NCBI GenBank assembly: GCA_014529385.2
Contig: CM043950.1
Coordinates: 158,302,545-158,366,544 of the forward strand
Length of the DNA: 64,000 bases
Origin: Adiantum capillus-veneris
Lineage: Eukaryota > Streptophyta > Polypodiopsida > Polypodiales > Pteridaceae
Reading direction: 5' to 3'
Shown: one piece after another, positions 43,135 through 52,058 of the stretch
Layout of the letters: every line of letters starts with the position of its first letter
Numbering within the stretch: the first letter of the stretch is position 1
Notes under the pieces: generated by a model
Seen by the model: only the letters and a program-made list of their open reading frames with translations
The model's database searches: none
What the model was told of the DNA's origin: nothing
Program-made: the position numbers and the translations under genes

Positions 43135-46100
43135 TCAATAAAGTCCTGTCGTCTTGAGCATCTGCAATTGCGATTCGTATCGTAGGTTGCCGATGGTCAA
43201 GGTTGGGCCGAATATTTTACTTTCGTGGGTGAAAAAGCCGGTGTAGAAAGCTTCTTCGAATGTTTGCATGTGGAAGCTAGGCAAAAACATAATCCTCTGG
43301 TATAGGAGGTGCAGCACTTTTGGAGAAGGCTGCAATGAAAGATCATATATCATATCAGTCACTGTGTCGGCCGTCGATAGTAGACTCGAGGTCGTGGCTT
43401 TATCTGGCGCAAACACTTCAATGCAAGCTAAGAGAGTCCTGCAAATTTTCTTGAGCATCTGACACGAAAGGTCAGGAGAGCCAGTAAAGAGCTTGTTGGT
43501 GCCCATTAGGGTTTTCACCATGTAGGCTTTACCTATTCTCTCTCCTGCCTTTGGTCCTGGCATCCTGGGGTAATTAAGCCAATTTGGCTTCTTTTCTGCA
43601 ATCCTGCCATGCTCTTTCCAGCTTCTGACTCTTGGCACCGGGCAGAAGGTTGCATTCTCCCGAATCTCCTTTAGTGCCTCCACCAAGTAGATGAGGTAGG
43701 CTGGGTATTTGTTCAGCCAACCTTTCCTCCATCTAGGCTGCGAATCTACAATCTTCTTTGATTGTTCCTCTTTTGTGATGTCGCCTTCGTAAAGAGCGAC
43801 ATACTGCTCCTCCTCTATTCTCTTTTTCGTTTTTATCACTTCAAACTTCATCAAAGGGAAAGGCAGGCTGGGTTGCATCCACTCTTCATGGAGCACATTT
43901 GTGTCTAATCCCTGAAGTCTAATGGAGATTAGGAGTCTCCTCTCCCATTCCATTTCCGCCTTGGCACTCTCCTCTGTTGACTTTGCTATTTGGTCATGGA
44001 GCCTTTGTTCTTCTTCTTCAGAGATTCCTGAAGTCGAGGCCACCTCGTGAACTGGGGCTCGATCTTCAATTGTGGTTGCCTCTCCAGTTTCTGGTAGCTC
44101 TATGGCTGCTCCACCTGATTCTTCTTGTGGTGTCTCTGTCTCTCTTCTTTGTTGCTCTTGTAGATCTTGGAGCTGTTTGCGGAGGGTCTCATTCTCTGTT
44201 CTTAGTGTTTGATTTTCTAAAGTGAGCCTCTCCTCTGCTGCCAATGATCCCTCCGCAATGTGCAACCTTTGCACTTGCTCTAATCTTAGCTCTCTTTGTA
44301 AGCTTCGGACCTGGTCTTCCAGAGCTGGTACAAGAGCTCCCTCTTGTTCGGTTCCTGCTCTGCTAGCTCTAGGGGTAGTCCTGAGTCTAGTGATTGCTCT
44401 TTCTTGGAGCTTGACTCTTTCCCTTAGCTCAATGAGCTCATCTTTAGCCGCCTCCAAGTCGTCTTCCATCCGCTCCCTTGCTTCCTGTGCACTTGTTACT
44501 TCTCTTGAAGCCTCGGCTAGCTGGAGTATCAAGCCGTCTCTCTCGTTTTCCGTGTTGTAGAGTGATGCTTTATGACTTTCAGATTCAGTCATAGCATTCT
44601 CTAATTTCTTCTGCAACTCGGCTTCCCTTTGTTTGGCTGTCTCAATCTCCACTTCCTTTGCCTTGGATCTTTCTTTGATCTTGCTGAGCAGTTCATGCAC
44701 CATGTGCATGTCTTTTTCATCTTCATCTGTCAACTCTAAAGCTTTTTCTGCCACCACCTCCACTGGCTTCGGCTCTTCTAGTACGTTCTGCTCGTCCAGT
44801 TTCTCTTCACTCTCTTTTGTACTCTTTATTTTTTCCTCTGTCCCTCTCCGATCATCTTGTTTTTGTAGGTGGATCCCATAGACTGCCTCAAGGGCCTCTT
44901 CTTCAGTGTACCCTATCGCTACCAGATCCTCATAATCGTTTTTCTTTTGCTGAATTGGATCTATCTCCTTTTCCTTGGTCCCGGCCACCGGCTTTTCCAT
45001 ACCAGCCGTGTCCATCTCTACTGTGGTCTCTTCCATAATGATTTCCGTCTTCTTCGGGCTTGGTACATCAGTAAAGGAGGGCTGATTGTCCTCAGTCATC
45101 TTGGCTTTCCCTTTGTTTGCTTGCCCGTCTTTCTCTTGAGGTTCAGTAGACTCGTCTACTTTCTTCTTCCCCTTGTCGTCCTTTTTCAGCTCAGCTTTTA
45201 AAAGCTGTACTTCCTCTTCAGTGTATGGCTCGACAGGTTGCTGCTCCAGTATAGCCTCTGACTCCTCATAACCTCTAATATATTGATCATATTGATCAAC
45301 ATGTGGCCTGGCTGAGCTAGTTCCGACTTTAGTGGGGTCTGGCACCCACTTTTCTTCAAAGTCCCCCTTTAGAGCTCTTTCCGCTCTAAATTGCTCCACC
45401 AGTCTTTCCATTCTTGCCGCTTTCTGACTTTTGGTTTTCTTGGGAGCAACCTTCTTCTTTGCTTTCTTCATAAGCGGCTCATCCACATCCTCTTCAGGTT
45501 TAGAAACTATTTCTAGTTTCCTGCTTGCTCTTGTGGATGCCCTCTTGGATACTTCAGGCTGTTCTTCCTCCTCATCGGCTTCTCTAAGCCACTCATTCTG
45601 GGAGGGAACCTTTGGCCATTGATCTCTGGCTCCAATAGCTTCATAAGCTATTCTTGTCAGAACTTCAGCTCCTCCTATATACTTTGGCTTCTCGTTGTGC
45701 ATGGCAATTACTTGCTCGTGGATGTGTTCAGCGTAATTCACCTCTTTTGGCATATTGCTCTTCAATGCCCATGTGATGGTAGTTGCAATGGCATGGGGTG
45801 GTGTCGTATACTTTTGCGGTCTTTTACTGCAAATATGGAGAAACTGGTTGTACAGTCGGCAAAGGGTTGCCGCTCTTTGGTCTGCCATATCTCCATAAGT
45901 TGCATTCTGTTTCTTGGACCCATAAACCTCTATAGCCTCCCTTCTTTCCCTAACAGAGCTCCCTTTGTTGTTTAGCTTCAATGCATCTGCAATGAGCTGT
46001 GGAGTGATTTGTACCTCTACTTTCTCCCCACCTATTGCTGTCAATGTGGCTTTCCCATCCTTCTGAATGGAGGTTGCCAACTCATACAATCTTCTTGTAT

Positions 46101-46410
46101 CTACACCTGATGGTCTCGAGGTGAAGAATCTGTGCAAGTCTGCCCTTTCCATGTACCTGCTGATGTTCTCTGACCTGCTATAATCCACCAATTCTTGTGG
46201 GATCATCGGTATATCCACCACTTGCCCTTGAGGATCTCTGAAAGTCCCCTGGTAGATCTTTATTCCCTCTTGTTCCAGTACTGCTTCCTCCACCCAAGTT
46301 TTGGTTGGCTTGAGGGTTTCTGCTGGAATGTCAAAGGGTTCTGCTTCTGCAAGAGCATCTTTGATTGTCGGTCTTTTTCTCTTTGTTGCTGATAACTTGG
46401 CGGAATCCAT
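43135..46410 (-). CDS. ORF3: 1091-residue accessory protein of element B
   Basis: An intact frame from ATG 46410 to the stop at 43135, 50 bases before the 3' LTR. Residues ~1-285 form a mixed domain (LHRFFTSRPSGVDTRRLYEL, VEVQITPQLIADALKL, YTTPPHAIATTITWALK). This order resembles domains called putative plant transposon protein, but only by impression. Residues ~285-560 are Lys/Glu-rich and disordered, with an NLS-like Lys cluster at ~314-333. Residues ~570-780 are a long coiled coil with heptads (LENQTLRTENETLRKQL). Residues ~815-1091 are a second folded domain (WLNYPRMPGPKAGE, KAYMVKTLMG, SCQMLKKICRTLLACIE). No enzyme motif is seen. An open frame of 3.3 kb in an element with other lesions suggests recent constraint. 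The broken homologue is in element C. It could be a nucleic-acid-binding regulator, a structural protein or an envelope-like remnant; no signal peptide or membrane segment is visible. Confidence 0.85.
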   Translation of the reverse strand: MDSAKLSATKRKRPTIKDALAEAEPFDIPAETLKPTKTWVEEAVLEQEGIKIYQGTFRDPQGQVVDIPMIPQELVDYSRSENISRYMERADLHRFFTSRPSGVDTRRLYELATSIQKDGKATLTAIGGEKVEVQITPQLIADALKLNNKGSSVRERREAIEVYGSKKQNATYGDMADQRAATLCRLYNQFLHICSKRPQKYTTPPHAIATTITWALKSNMPKEVNYAEHIHEQVIAMHNEKPKYIGGAEVLTRIAYEAIGARDQWPKVPSQNEWLREADEEEEQPEVSKRASTRASRKLEIVSKPEEDVDEPLMKKAKKKVAPKKTKSQKAARMERLVEQFRAERALKGDFEEKWVPDPTKVGTSSARPHVDQYDQYIRGYEESEAILEQQPVEPYTEEEVQLLKAELKKDDKGKKKVDESTEPQEKDGQANKGKAKMTEDNQPSFTDVPSPKKTEIIMEETTVEMDTAGMEKPVAGTKEKEIDPIQQKKNDYEDLVAIGYTEEEALEAVYGIHLQKQDDRRGTEEKIKSTKESEEKLDEQNVLEEPKPVEVVAEKALELTDEDEKDMHMVHELLSKIKERSKAKEVEIETAKQREAELQKKLENAMTESESHKASLYNTENERDGLILQLAEASREVTSAQEARERMEDDLEAAKDELIELRERVKLQERAITRLRTTPRASRAGTEQEGALVPALEDQVRSLQRELRLEQVQRLHIAEGSLAAEERLTLENQTLRTENETLRKQLQDLQEQQRRETETPQEESGGAAIELPETGEATTIEDRAPVHEVASTSGISEEEEQRLHDQIAKSTEESAKAEMEWERRLLISIRLQGLDTNVLHEEWMQPSLPFPLMKFEVIKTKKRIEEEQYVALYEGDITKEEQSKKIVDSQPRWRKGWLNKYPAYLIYLVEALKEIRENATFCPVPRVRSWKEHGRIAEKKPNWLNYPRMPGPKAGERIGKAYMVKTLMGTNKLFTGSPDLSCQMLKKICRTLLACIEVFAPDKATTSSLLSTADTVTDMIYDLSLQPSPKVLHLLYQRIMFLPSFHMQTFEEAFYTGFFTHESKIFGPTLTIGNLRYESQLQMLKTTGLY

Positions 46411-49190
46411 GGATCCTGTAACTCCAATTTCAGAAGTTAGCGTCTTTTTAGTACTGAAAGCCGAAATGAAGCTTTTAACTATTCAAATGACTTGAAAATT
46501 GAAACATGAGCTATTCAGGGCCTAAGGATGCAGGGTAGGTGAAAAAATATGCAAACTGGGCTCAAAATCATGCTGGAGACATTATACGCGTATGATGTCT
46601 TTTGTGTCAAAATGACTTCATATTGGTTGTGCTTGTAGCTGATAGTGTATACATGAGTATCATATGCTTGGATTTGAGTTTGGATACCTTTTGGTCAAGT
46701 TTTGGCCAGTTTAGTCCAGTTCAGGCTCTTGGCAAAATTTTGAAAGGGAATTGGATTTTATGCTCCAAATTGGATAAAACTTGGTGGTTCACCTTCAAAT
46801 GGCATGTAGATCACTTCTATTTGGTGGTTGAAGCCCTGAGGTGCCAAAATCACATAGTGAGACATCATACGCGTATGATGTCTTTTAGTGTATTTTTGGA
46901 CCAAGTTTCTCTATAAGCTTGGATTTGGCTTTAGATAGGCTTATTTAGTGGATTTATGAAGTTTGGATAGATTTTGGGCTAAAAATGGCTCTAGAGACAT
47001 CATACGCGTATGATGTCTTTTTCATCAATTTTTCATGGGATTGGTGCTGTGGACTCCCCATATACTAGTGAAGAACTATATCTACTCAAATCTTGGTTTG
47101 GACTTGAGTATGTTGGATTTGGGCTAAAATAGGCTTTGGATGAAGGATTTTCCCTCAATTGGGCTAATGGGGTGATCCACTTGACCAAATGGTTCCAAAC
47201 TTCATATGTAGCATGTATTAGATATATATAATGGATGTATGATGTCAAATGAACAGTTTTGGCTCTGTAAGTGCAAATAGACATCATACGCGTATGATGT
47301 CTTTTGTGTCAAAATGGTGCTTTTTGGTTCCAGATAGCTTATAGATGTGTTAATCAACAATCCTACAAAGTTTCAATGAGTTTGGAGTTATTTTGACAAA
47401 ATTAGGACCAAAAATCAATTTTATGGCCTACTTTGCGTCTTTTTGGTTTTCCTTGGGTTTTCTAACTCCAATTCTCATGATACTTGGTTCATAGGATGTG
47501 ATTAACATGTGGAATGAGGCTATGCACTCAAATGTTGAAATGGATGTGAAAATCATGCTGTGAGACATCATATGCGTATGATGTCTTTTCTTGAAATGTT
47601 GGTCTTTTTGTGCAAAGAATGCTTTGTGCTAGTGCCCTAAGCCCTGCTAACTAGTTTTCAACTTAAAAAGTCATCAGTTTAGCTAAAAAGCCCCCTTATA
47701 GGCATTTCAGTCTCCGAAGTCGTCTTTTTGCCTTGGAGTTGAATTTCTTCAACTTTTCTTCTCGAGAGTTGCATTTTCAGCTCATTGGATATGTTGTGAA
47801 GCCACCTATTTGGTTGAACTTGACTTTGGCTCCCCGTTCTCCATCTTTCTCCATTTGGTTGCCCGAAAGCGTCTTTTTCACCATCGATAAGTGAATCATC
47901 TTTCTTTTGGGTTTTGCTTGCAAACATAAGTCATCCATGTATATTTGAAGCTGCTTGTGAAGTTTCATGTCATTTGGTCGTCAATTTTAGCCGTTATGCC
48001 AAAATGACGCTTTGTGTGTCCGCAGCCGAATCGGTTGTTCCGACCTACTTTTGGTGATCCAAACTTGGAGATACTCCATGGTTGCATTGTCCTTGATGTG
48101 GTTGAACTTCATGTGAAGTTTCGTGTCGTTTCGACAACTTTTTCCTATTTGCCTCTTGCAGGCTCTGTTGACCTAGGGTTTTTCAAGTCATTCTTTCTCG
48201 AGCTTTGAATGTTAGAAAACCATCTTCTATGCTAGGGTAACCCACCTCTAAGTTCTTGCAAGGTTTGGTTAGGCGGTTGTGCCCCTACCTAGCGTTCTTT
48301 CCCATTCCCCGTCTGCTCTTGTTTCTTAGTTTTGGTCAGTTTTCGCGACAAAAGTTAACGATAAGCATCAAAAGCTTATGGCAACGAGTCTACCTCTCAT
48401 GTCTGGTGTCCTTTGAGCTCTCGTAGCAGTCGTAGAAGACCGTAGAAGGTTGGATGCTCCTGTGTGCTCTTTGCTCTCTCCAAGAAGGTAATAGTAGAAA
48501 TAAGCTTGAAAGTGAAGTGAAAAATACTTAACTTCGGACTTCCCGGATCACTTGTTACCAAATTTGACATGTGCTCCTATCTCGTCGTGAAATGCACTTT
48601 AGGATTTGAAATTTCTCAATTTAAACTCCGTTTGACCTGTTTCTGAGAAATCTGTCCACTTTGCCAAAATTCTGTCATTTCGGGCTTTCCGCAACTTTTT
48701 CAGAATTGTACCCAATTTTTACCATGGGTTGCCCTTGTCATTAGGACCATCACCGTCTATTCTTTTCTTTTTTCCGATATCATTTCACCTGCTTTTTTAT
48801 TTTTCTTTTACTTTTATTAAGAAAATCATAAAAAATAAAGGAAAATAGCAAATTGAAGCCAAAAAATTCCACACATACACAATAAATCGCTGGTAACCCT
48901 GTGTATATGAATATACACTTATTTGTGATTTCTGGACTTGGATTACCACTTTTTAGCTCCAAAAACACTCTTATTTAGTGATATTTACATGTCTAGAGAC
49001 CCAAATTCATCATTTGATCTCTTCTTGTTGCAAAACAAGGTATATAAGGGCATAAATATTATCAATATCCGCAATCAAACATAAAAATTGCAAAATCATG
49101 TAAGACACTGCCCTTGTAATATAATTTTTGTTTTTCTTTGTTTTTGGCGCTTGTAGCTGCTTTGTAACTCCTGTATACCTACCTGTATAC
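46411..49190 (-). other. Spacer between PR2 and ORF3 of element B
   Basis: 2.8 kb without a supported gene. 46578-47585 holds five palindromes. About 47680-48300 has short frames on both strands without domains. 48770-48860 is AT-rich and matches a block in element C. Likely promoter or leader sequence for ORF3. Confidence 0.65.
46578..47585. repeat. Five CGCG-centred palindromes before ORF3, element B type
   Basis: 22-bp sites at 46578-46599, 46861-46882, 46996-47017, 47280-47301 and 47564-47585. The core ATCATACGCGTATGAT is flanked by GAC on the left and GTC on the right, making a perfect palindrome in copies 2-4. Copy 1 has ATTATACG in one arm; copy 5 has ATATGCGTAT at the centre. Successive starts are 283, 135, 284 and 284 bases apart. 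Each is followed by TTTT. The nearest copy is 168 bases from the ORF3 ATG. Confidence 0.95.
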
Positions 49191-49202
49191 CTCCCCCCCT
49201 CC
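49191..49202 (-). promoter_or_regulatory. Internal polypurine tract of element B
   Basis: GGAGGGGGGGAG on the minus strand, identical over 12 bases to the terminal polypurine tract, and preceded (coding sense) by GTCCGGGAGGACTCAGACTC, reminiscent of the block before the terminal tract. It lies after the PR2 stop. Confidence 0.65.
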
Positions 49203-49407
49203 GAGTCTGAGTCCTCCCGGACGACTATGAAGTGTCTGTGGGCGAAGCAATGTAGTTGTTTTGGTCATAAGTTCCCAATGCAATTGTAGAGCGATGATAC
49301 AACAGTCTTTCCAATAAAGCTGCTCTTTGTTTGATTGAAGGATTGGTGGTCGGAGTTTTGGGTTGGTTTTGGCACTTCGGTAGTAGAATCAGTAGATGGA
49401 TTCTTCT

Positions 49408-50328
49408 TTACCTTGTTGTTTTTTTGCACAATCCAAATCTGCTTCCGCTTCGCTTGTGCTTGCCACAAACTTTTGCGACCCAAACCTGCTTTGTCCTTTG
49501 TGTTGATTTCCTCGCCTTGAAATACCTAGGAGTGTCCGTTGATTGTACTGAAGGGAGTTCCTGTTTACAAATATTTGGGATCCAAATTTTCTTGCTATAG
49601 CTTTGTGCCATCATGAACTTCTTTGGAATCCAGATCTGTTTCGCTGTCCTTGATTGTCTGGAATCACTCTGTTGTCTGGTATTGAAGACTCTGTTTTCCA
49701 CCTTTGTGTTCTCTGACGCAACCTTTTTTGGTCTCCATACCAACTTTGACTCCGTTTTTTCCCAAGGTTGAGCTGTTGTATTATTGCTTGTCTTCCTTAT
49801 CCACTGTTGAGAATTCCTCGCCGAAGAGTAATCCAGTTGTATAGAAACTTTTGGTTGCCATTGCTTCTTCTTTTTCTCTGGTTGTTGTTTACCTTTGTCT
49901 TTGGATTCGTCCTTTGGAGTTGGCTCTTTTCCTTTGGTGAACTTAACTGATTGACTTTCACCTTCGTATTTGATAAGCACTGATTTAGAACTCCAGTCAA
50001 TCATTGCAATGTATTGCTTCTGCCATGGTTGTCCTAGCAATAATTGATGTTGTGTAGCTTGGTCTTCAACCACGTAAAACATATGAGGATACACATACTG
50101 GTTAATCTGTATATGTAAAACTGTGCATCCGACAGTTTTGATTGAATTCTCAAAGTAACTCTTTAACTCTTGCTTGGCAGTTTGTAGTTTAGTGTCATTT
50201 GTCAATTGTCTATACAAACTGAGTGAAAGTAGGTTAGCTTGAGCTCCTGAATCCAATAGTGCTCTGGATTTGATTTGGTTGGTTCCTACTTTGCATTCAA
50301 TGATGGGTTCTTCTTTGTCATTATCCAT
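49408..50328 (-). CDS. PR2: retropepsin-like domain with W-x-P-K repeats, after integrase
   Basis: 306 residues. RALLDSGAQANLLSLSLYR holds the retropepsin active site D-S-G at residues 26-28. QLLLGQPWQKQYIAMIDW (~96-112) is the matching second block, and the spacing fits one retropepsin fold. From ~150 on there is a basic tail with repeated W-x-P-K motifs: W157 (QWQPK), W198 (VWRPK), W233 (IWIPK), W249 (IWIPN), W283 (VWVAK). The frame is the same as the integrase frame; only two TAG codons (50455-50457 and 50380-50382) separate them, so PR2 was probably the C-terminal part of the pol polyprotein. PR1 is separately present at the start of pol. The role is unknown: a second protease, or a protease fold turned into a binding module. 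Confidence 0.8.
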   Translation of the reverse strand: MDNDKEEPIIECKVGTNQIKSRALLDSGAQANLLSLSLYRQLTNDTKLQTAKQELKSYFENSIKTVGCTVLHIQINQYVYPHMFYVVEDQATQHQLLLGQPWQKQYIAMIDWSSKSVLIKYEGESQSVKFTKGKEPTPKDESKDKGKQQPEKKKKQWQPKVSIQLDYSSARNSQQWIRKTSNNTTAQPWEKTESKLVWRPKKVASENTKVENRVFNTRQQSDSRQSRTAKQIWIPKKFMMAQSYSKKIWIPNICKQELPSVQSTDTPRYFKARKSTQRTKQVWVAKVCGKHKRSGSRFGLCKKTTR

Positions 50329-50454
50329 TTCTGTTGTACCGACTGCGTTTATTCGTATTGCTCCTTCATTGCGCTGTTTCTAACGTAGTAGTCTTCTTTT
50401 CTCCATTCTTTCCTTTGCCTCGGCTTGCGCTTCCTCCAAAATCATTTTCTTTTT

Positions 50455-50985
50455 CTAGACACGCAGCTTTTCTTGATGTATTTTGAGAAGCATGTCTTGG
50501 GTTAGCGGCAAAAGATACTTTTTCACTCTGCATCCACTAATCCAATTGGGCATTTCTTCTCCGTCTAATGTAGCAAGCTTGACGGCTCCACTTGGTGACA
50601 GATCTTTAATCACCAAAGGACCCATCCCTCGCTTTTTAAGCTTCTTAGCATGCTGTTTCAGAGTGTAAACTAGGACATAGTCCCCAACCTTAAACTCTTT
50701 AGTCCGCACATGCTTATCAAAAAATTCTTTTTGTCGCCTTTTTTGAGCGTAGATAGAAGCTACTGCTTTTAGGCGAAGCTCATCTAGCTTTTCCAGGTCA
50801 TCTATTCTATCAGAAAGCTCGTGCCCTGTCCACTCTAGATCCTTAGCCACCCTTAAGGTTGAAATCAAGAATTCTATTGGTAAGATAGCATTTAGCCCAA
50901 AAACCATGTTATATGGGGTCGTTCCTATTGATGTTTTATATGCTACCCTATATGCCCATAATGTTGAATGCAACTTCTGGTCCCA
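50455..50985 (-). CDS. Integrase C-terminal part, element B
   Basis: Continues the integrase after a one-base frame change near 50985. It contains LWAYRVAYKTSIGTTPYNMVFG, typical of the end of the core domain, a basic helix, YVLVYTLKQHAKKLKKRG, then MGPLVIKDL (GPY-like module) and NWISGCRVKKYLLPL, which is shared with element C. It ends at TAG 50455-50457. Confidence 0.8.
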   Translation of the reverse strand, partial: WDQKLHSTLWAYRVAYKTSIGTTPYNMVFGLNAILPIEFLISTLRVAKDLEWTGHELSDRIDDLEKLDELRLKAVASIYAQKRRQKEFFDKHVRTKEFKVGDYVLVYTLKQHAKKLKKRGMGPLVIKDLSPSGAVKLATLDGEEMPNWISGCRVKKYLLPLTQDMLLKIHQEKLRV

Positions 50986-52058
50986 GTCATTCTCGACTCA
51001 GATACAATCTTCGTGAGGACCGTGCATATGGTTTTGTTTGTTGCTTCAGCTTGTCCGTTTGCTTGTGGATGATACGGGGCTGATTTCCTATGGATTACCA
51101 TGAATTCATCTAGAAGGATCTCTATCACTTCATTTATAAAATGTGTGCCTCGATCACTCACAATTTCTATTGGCAATCCATATCGTACAAAGACGTATTC
51201 ATATAGAAATTGTGCCGTGGTCCTGGCATCTGCTTTTTGAGTTGCCTTTGCTTCGACCCACTTTGTTAGATAGTCTGTAGCCACAATGATGTATTGTGCA
51301 TGAGTCTTATATGCAGGAGGTGAAATGGGTCCGACATAATCAATCCCCCATTTTGCAAAAGCTCTTGCCCCCATCATTGGTCTAAGCGGCATATCATCTC
51401 TTTTAAGTGGTACTTTGGTCCGCTGACAGTCATCGCACCGTTTAACGTATTCCTCAGCGTCCATATGTAATGTTGGCCACCATATTCCTGCGGCTAAGAC
51501 AAGTTTTGTTGTCTTATCACCTGAGAAATGGCCTCCACCTACTCCTCCATGAGCTTGCTCTAGGATTATCACATACTCAGACTCTGATGCGCAAATCCTA
51601 AGCTGGTTGTCTTTACCTCTCTTATAGAGTTGATCTCCTATTAAAGCGTAATCTCTAGCTTCTGTCTCTACAGATTTCTGACGAGCTTTTGACGTTCCTT
51701 CTGGGAAAGTTCTATTTGTGAGATATTCAACAATATACTGACTCCATTCTGGAGCGATCATTATCTGATATAATGTCGAATACTCTGCTGGCGGTTTTGA
51801 TGAACATACAATACATACAGTGACATATTCATGTACGCTTTCTTTCATTCCTGGCCAATAGACTCCCAATTGTAACAAATTCCTATATGTGTTCCTTCTT
51901 GAACAATGAAATGCACATTCCTGAACATGTGCTTCGCGCAGATATATATCATATTCCTCAGGATTGATGCATAGTCGTAAAACATGATAATTTCCCAATT
52001 GATACAACCTTCCTGCAATAAATTGAAGATTCTTGGATTGCTGAATAGCAATATGTTT
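50943..52058 (-). CDS. Integrase N-terminal and core, element B, with two zinc modules
   Basis: Directly in frame with RNase H after a TAG at 52059-52061. Counting from a point at 52007, module 1 has H27, H34, C65 and C68. A spacer of ~85 residues with EWSQYIVEYL and RDYALIGDQLYKRG follows. Module 2 has H153, H160, C191 and C194. Both have exactly H-x6-H-x30-C-x2-C spacing. The core has D223 (GIDYVGP), D285 (SDRGTHF) and E321 (GQAEATN) with 35 residues between the last two. All catalytic and zinc residues are intact. Canonical integrases have one HHCC module. Confidence 0.9.
   Translation of the reverse strand, partial: KHIAIQQSKNLQFIAGRLYQLGNYHVLRLCINPEEYDIYLREAHVQECAFHCSRRNTYRNLLQLGVYWPGMKESVHEYVTVCIVCSSKPPAEYSTLYQIMIAPEWSQYIVEYLTNRTFPEGTSKARQKSVETEARDYALIGDQLYKRGKDNQLRICASESEYVIILEQAHGGVGGGHFSGDKTTKLVLAAGIWWPTLHMDAEEYVKRCDDCQRTKVPLKRDDMPLRPMMGARAFAKWGIDYVGPISPPAYKTHAQYIIVATDYLTKWVEAKATQKADARTTAQFLYEYVFVRYGLPIEIVSDRGTHFINEVIEILLDEFMVIHRKSAPYHPQANGQAEATNKTICTVLTKIVSESRMTGTRSCIQHYGHIG

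Noticed and set aside
43977-45201. Long plus-strand frames inside ORF3
   Set aside because: They are antisense to an intact 1091-codon frame, Leu/Ser-rich as expected from the complement of Glu/Lys-rich coding sequence.
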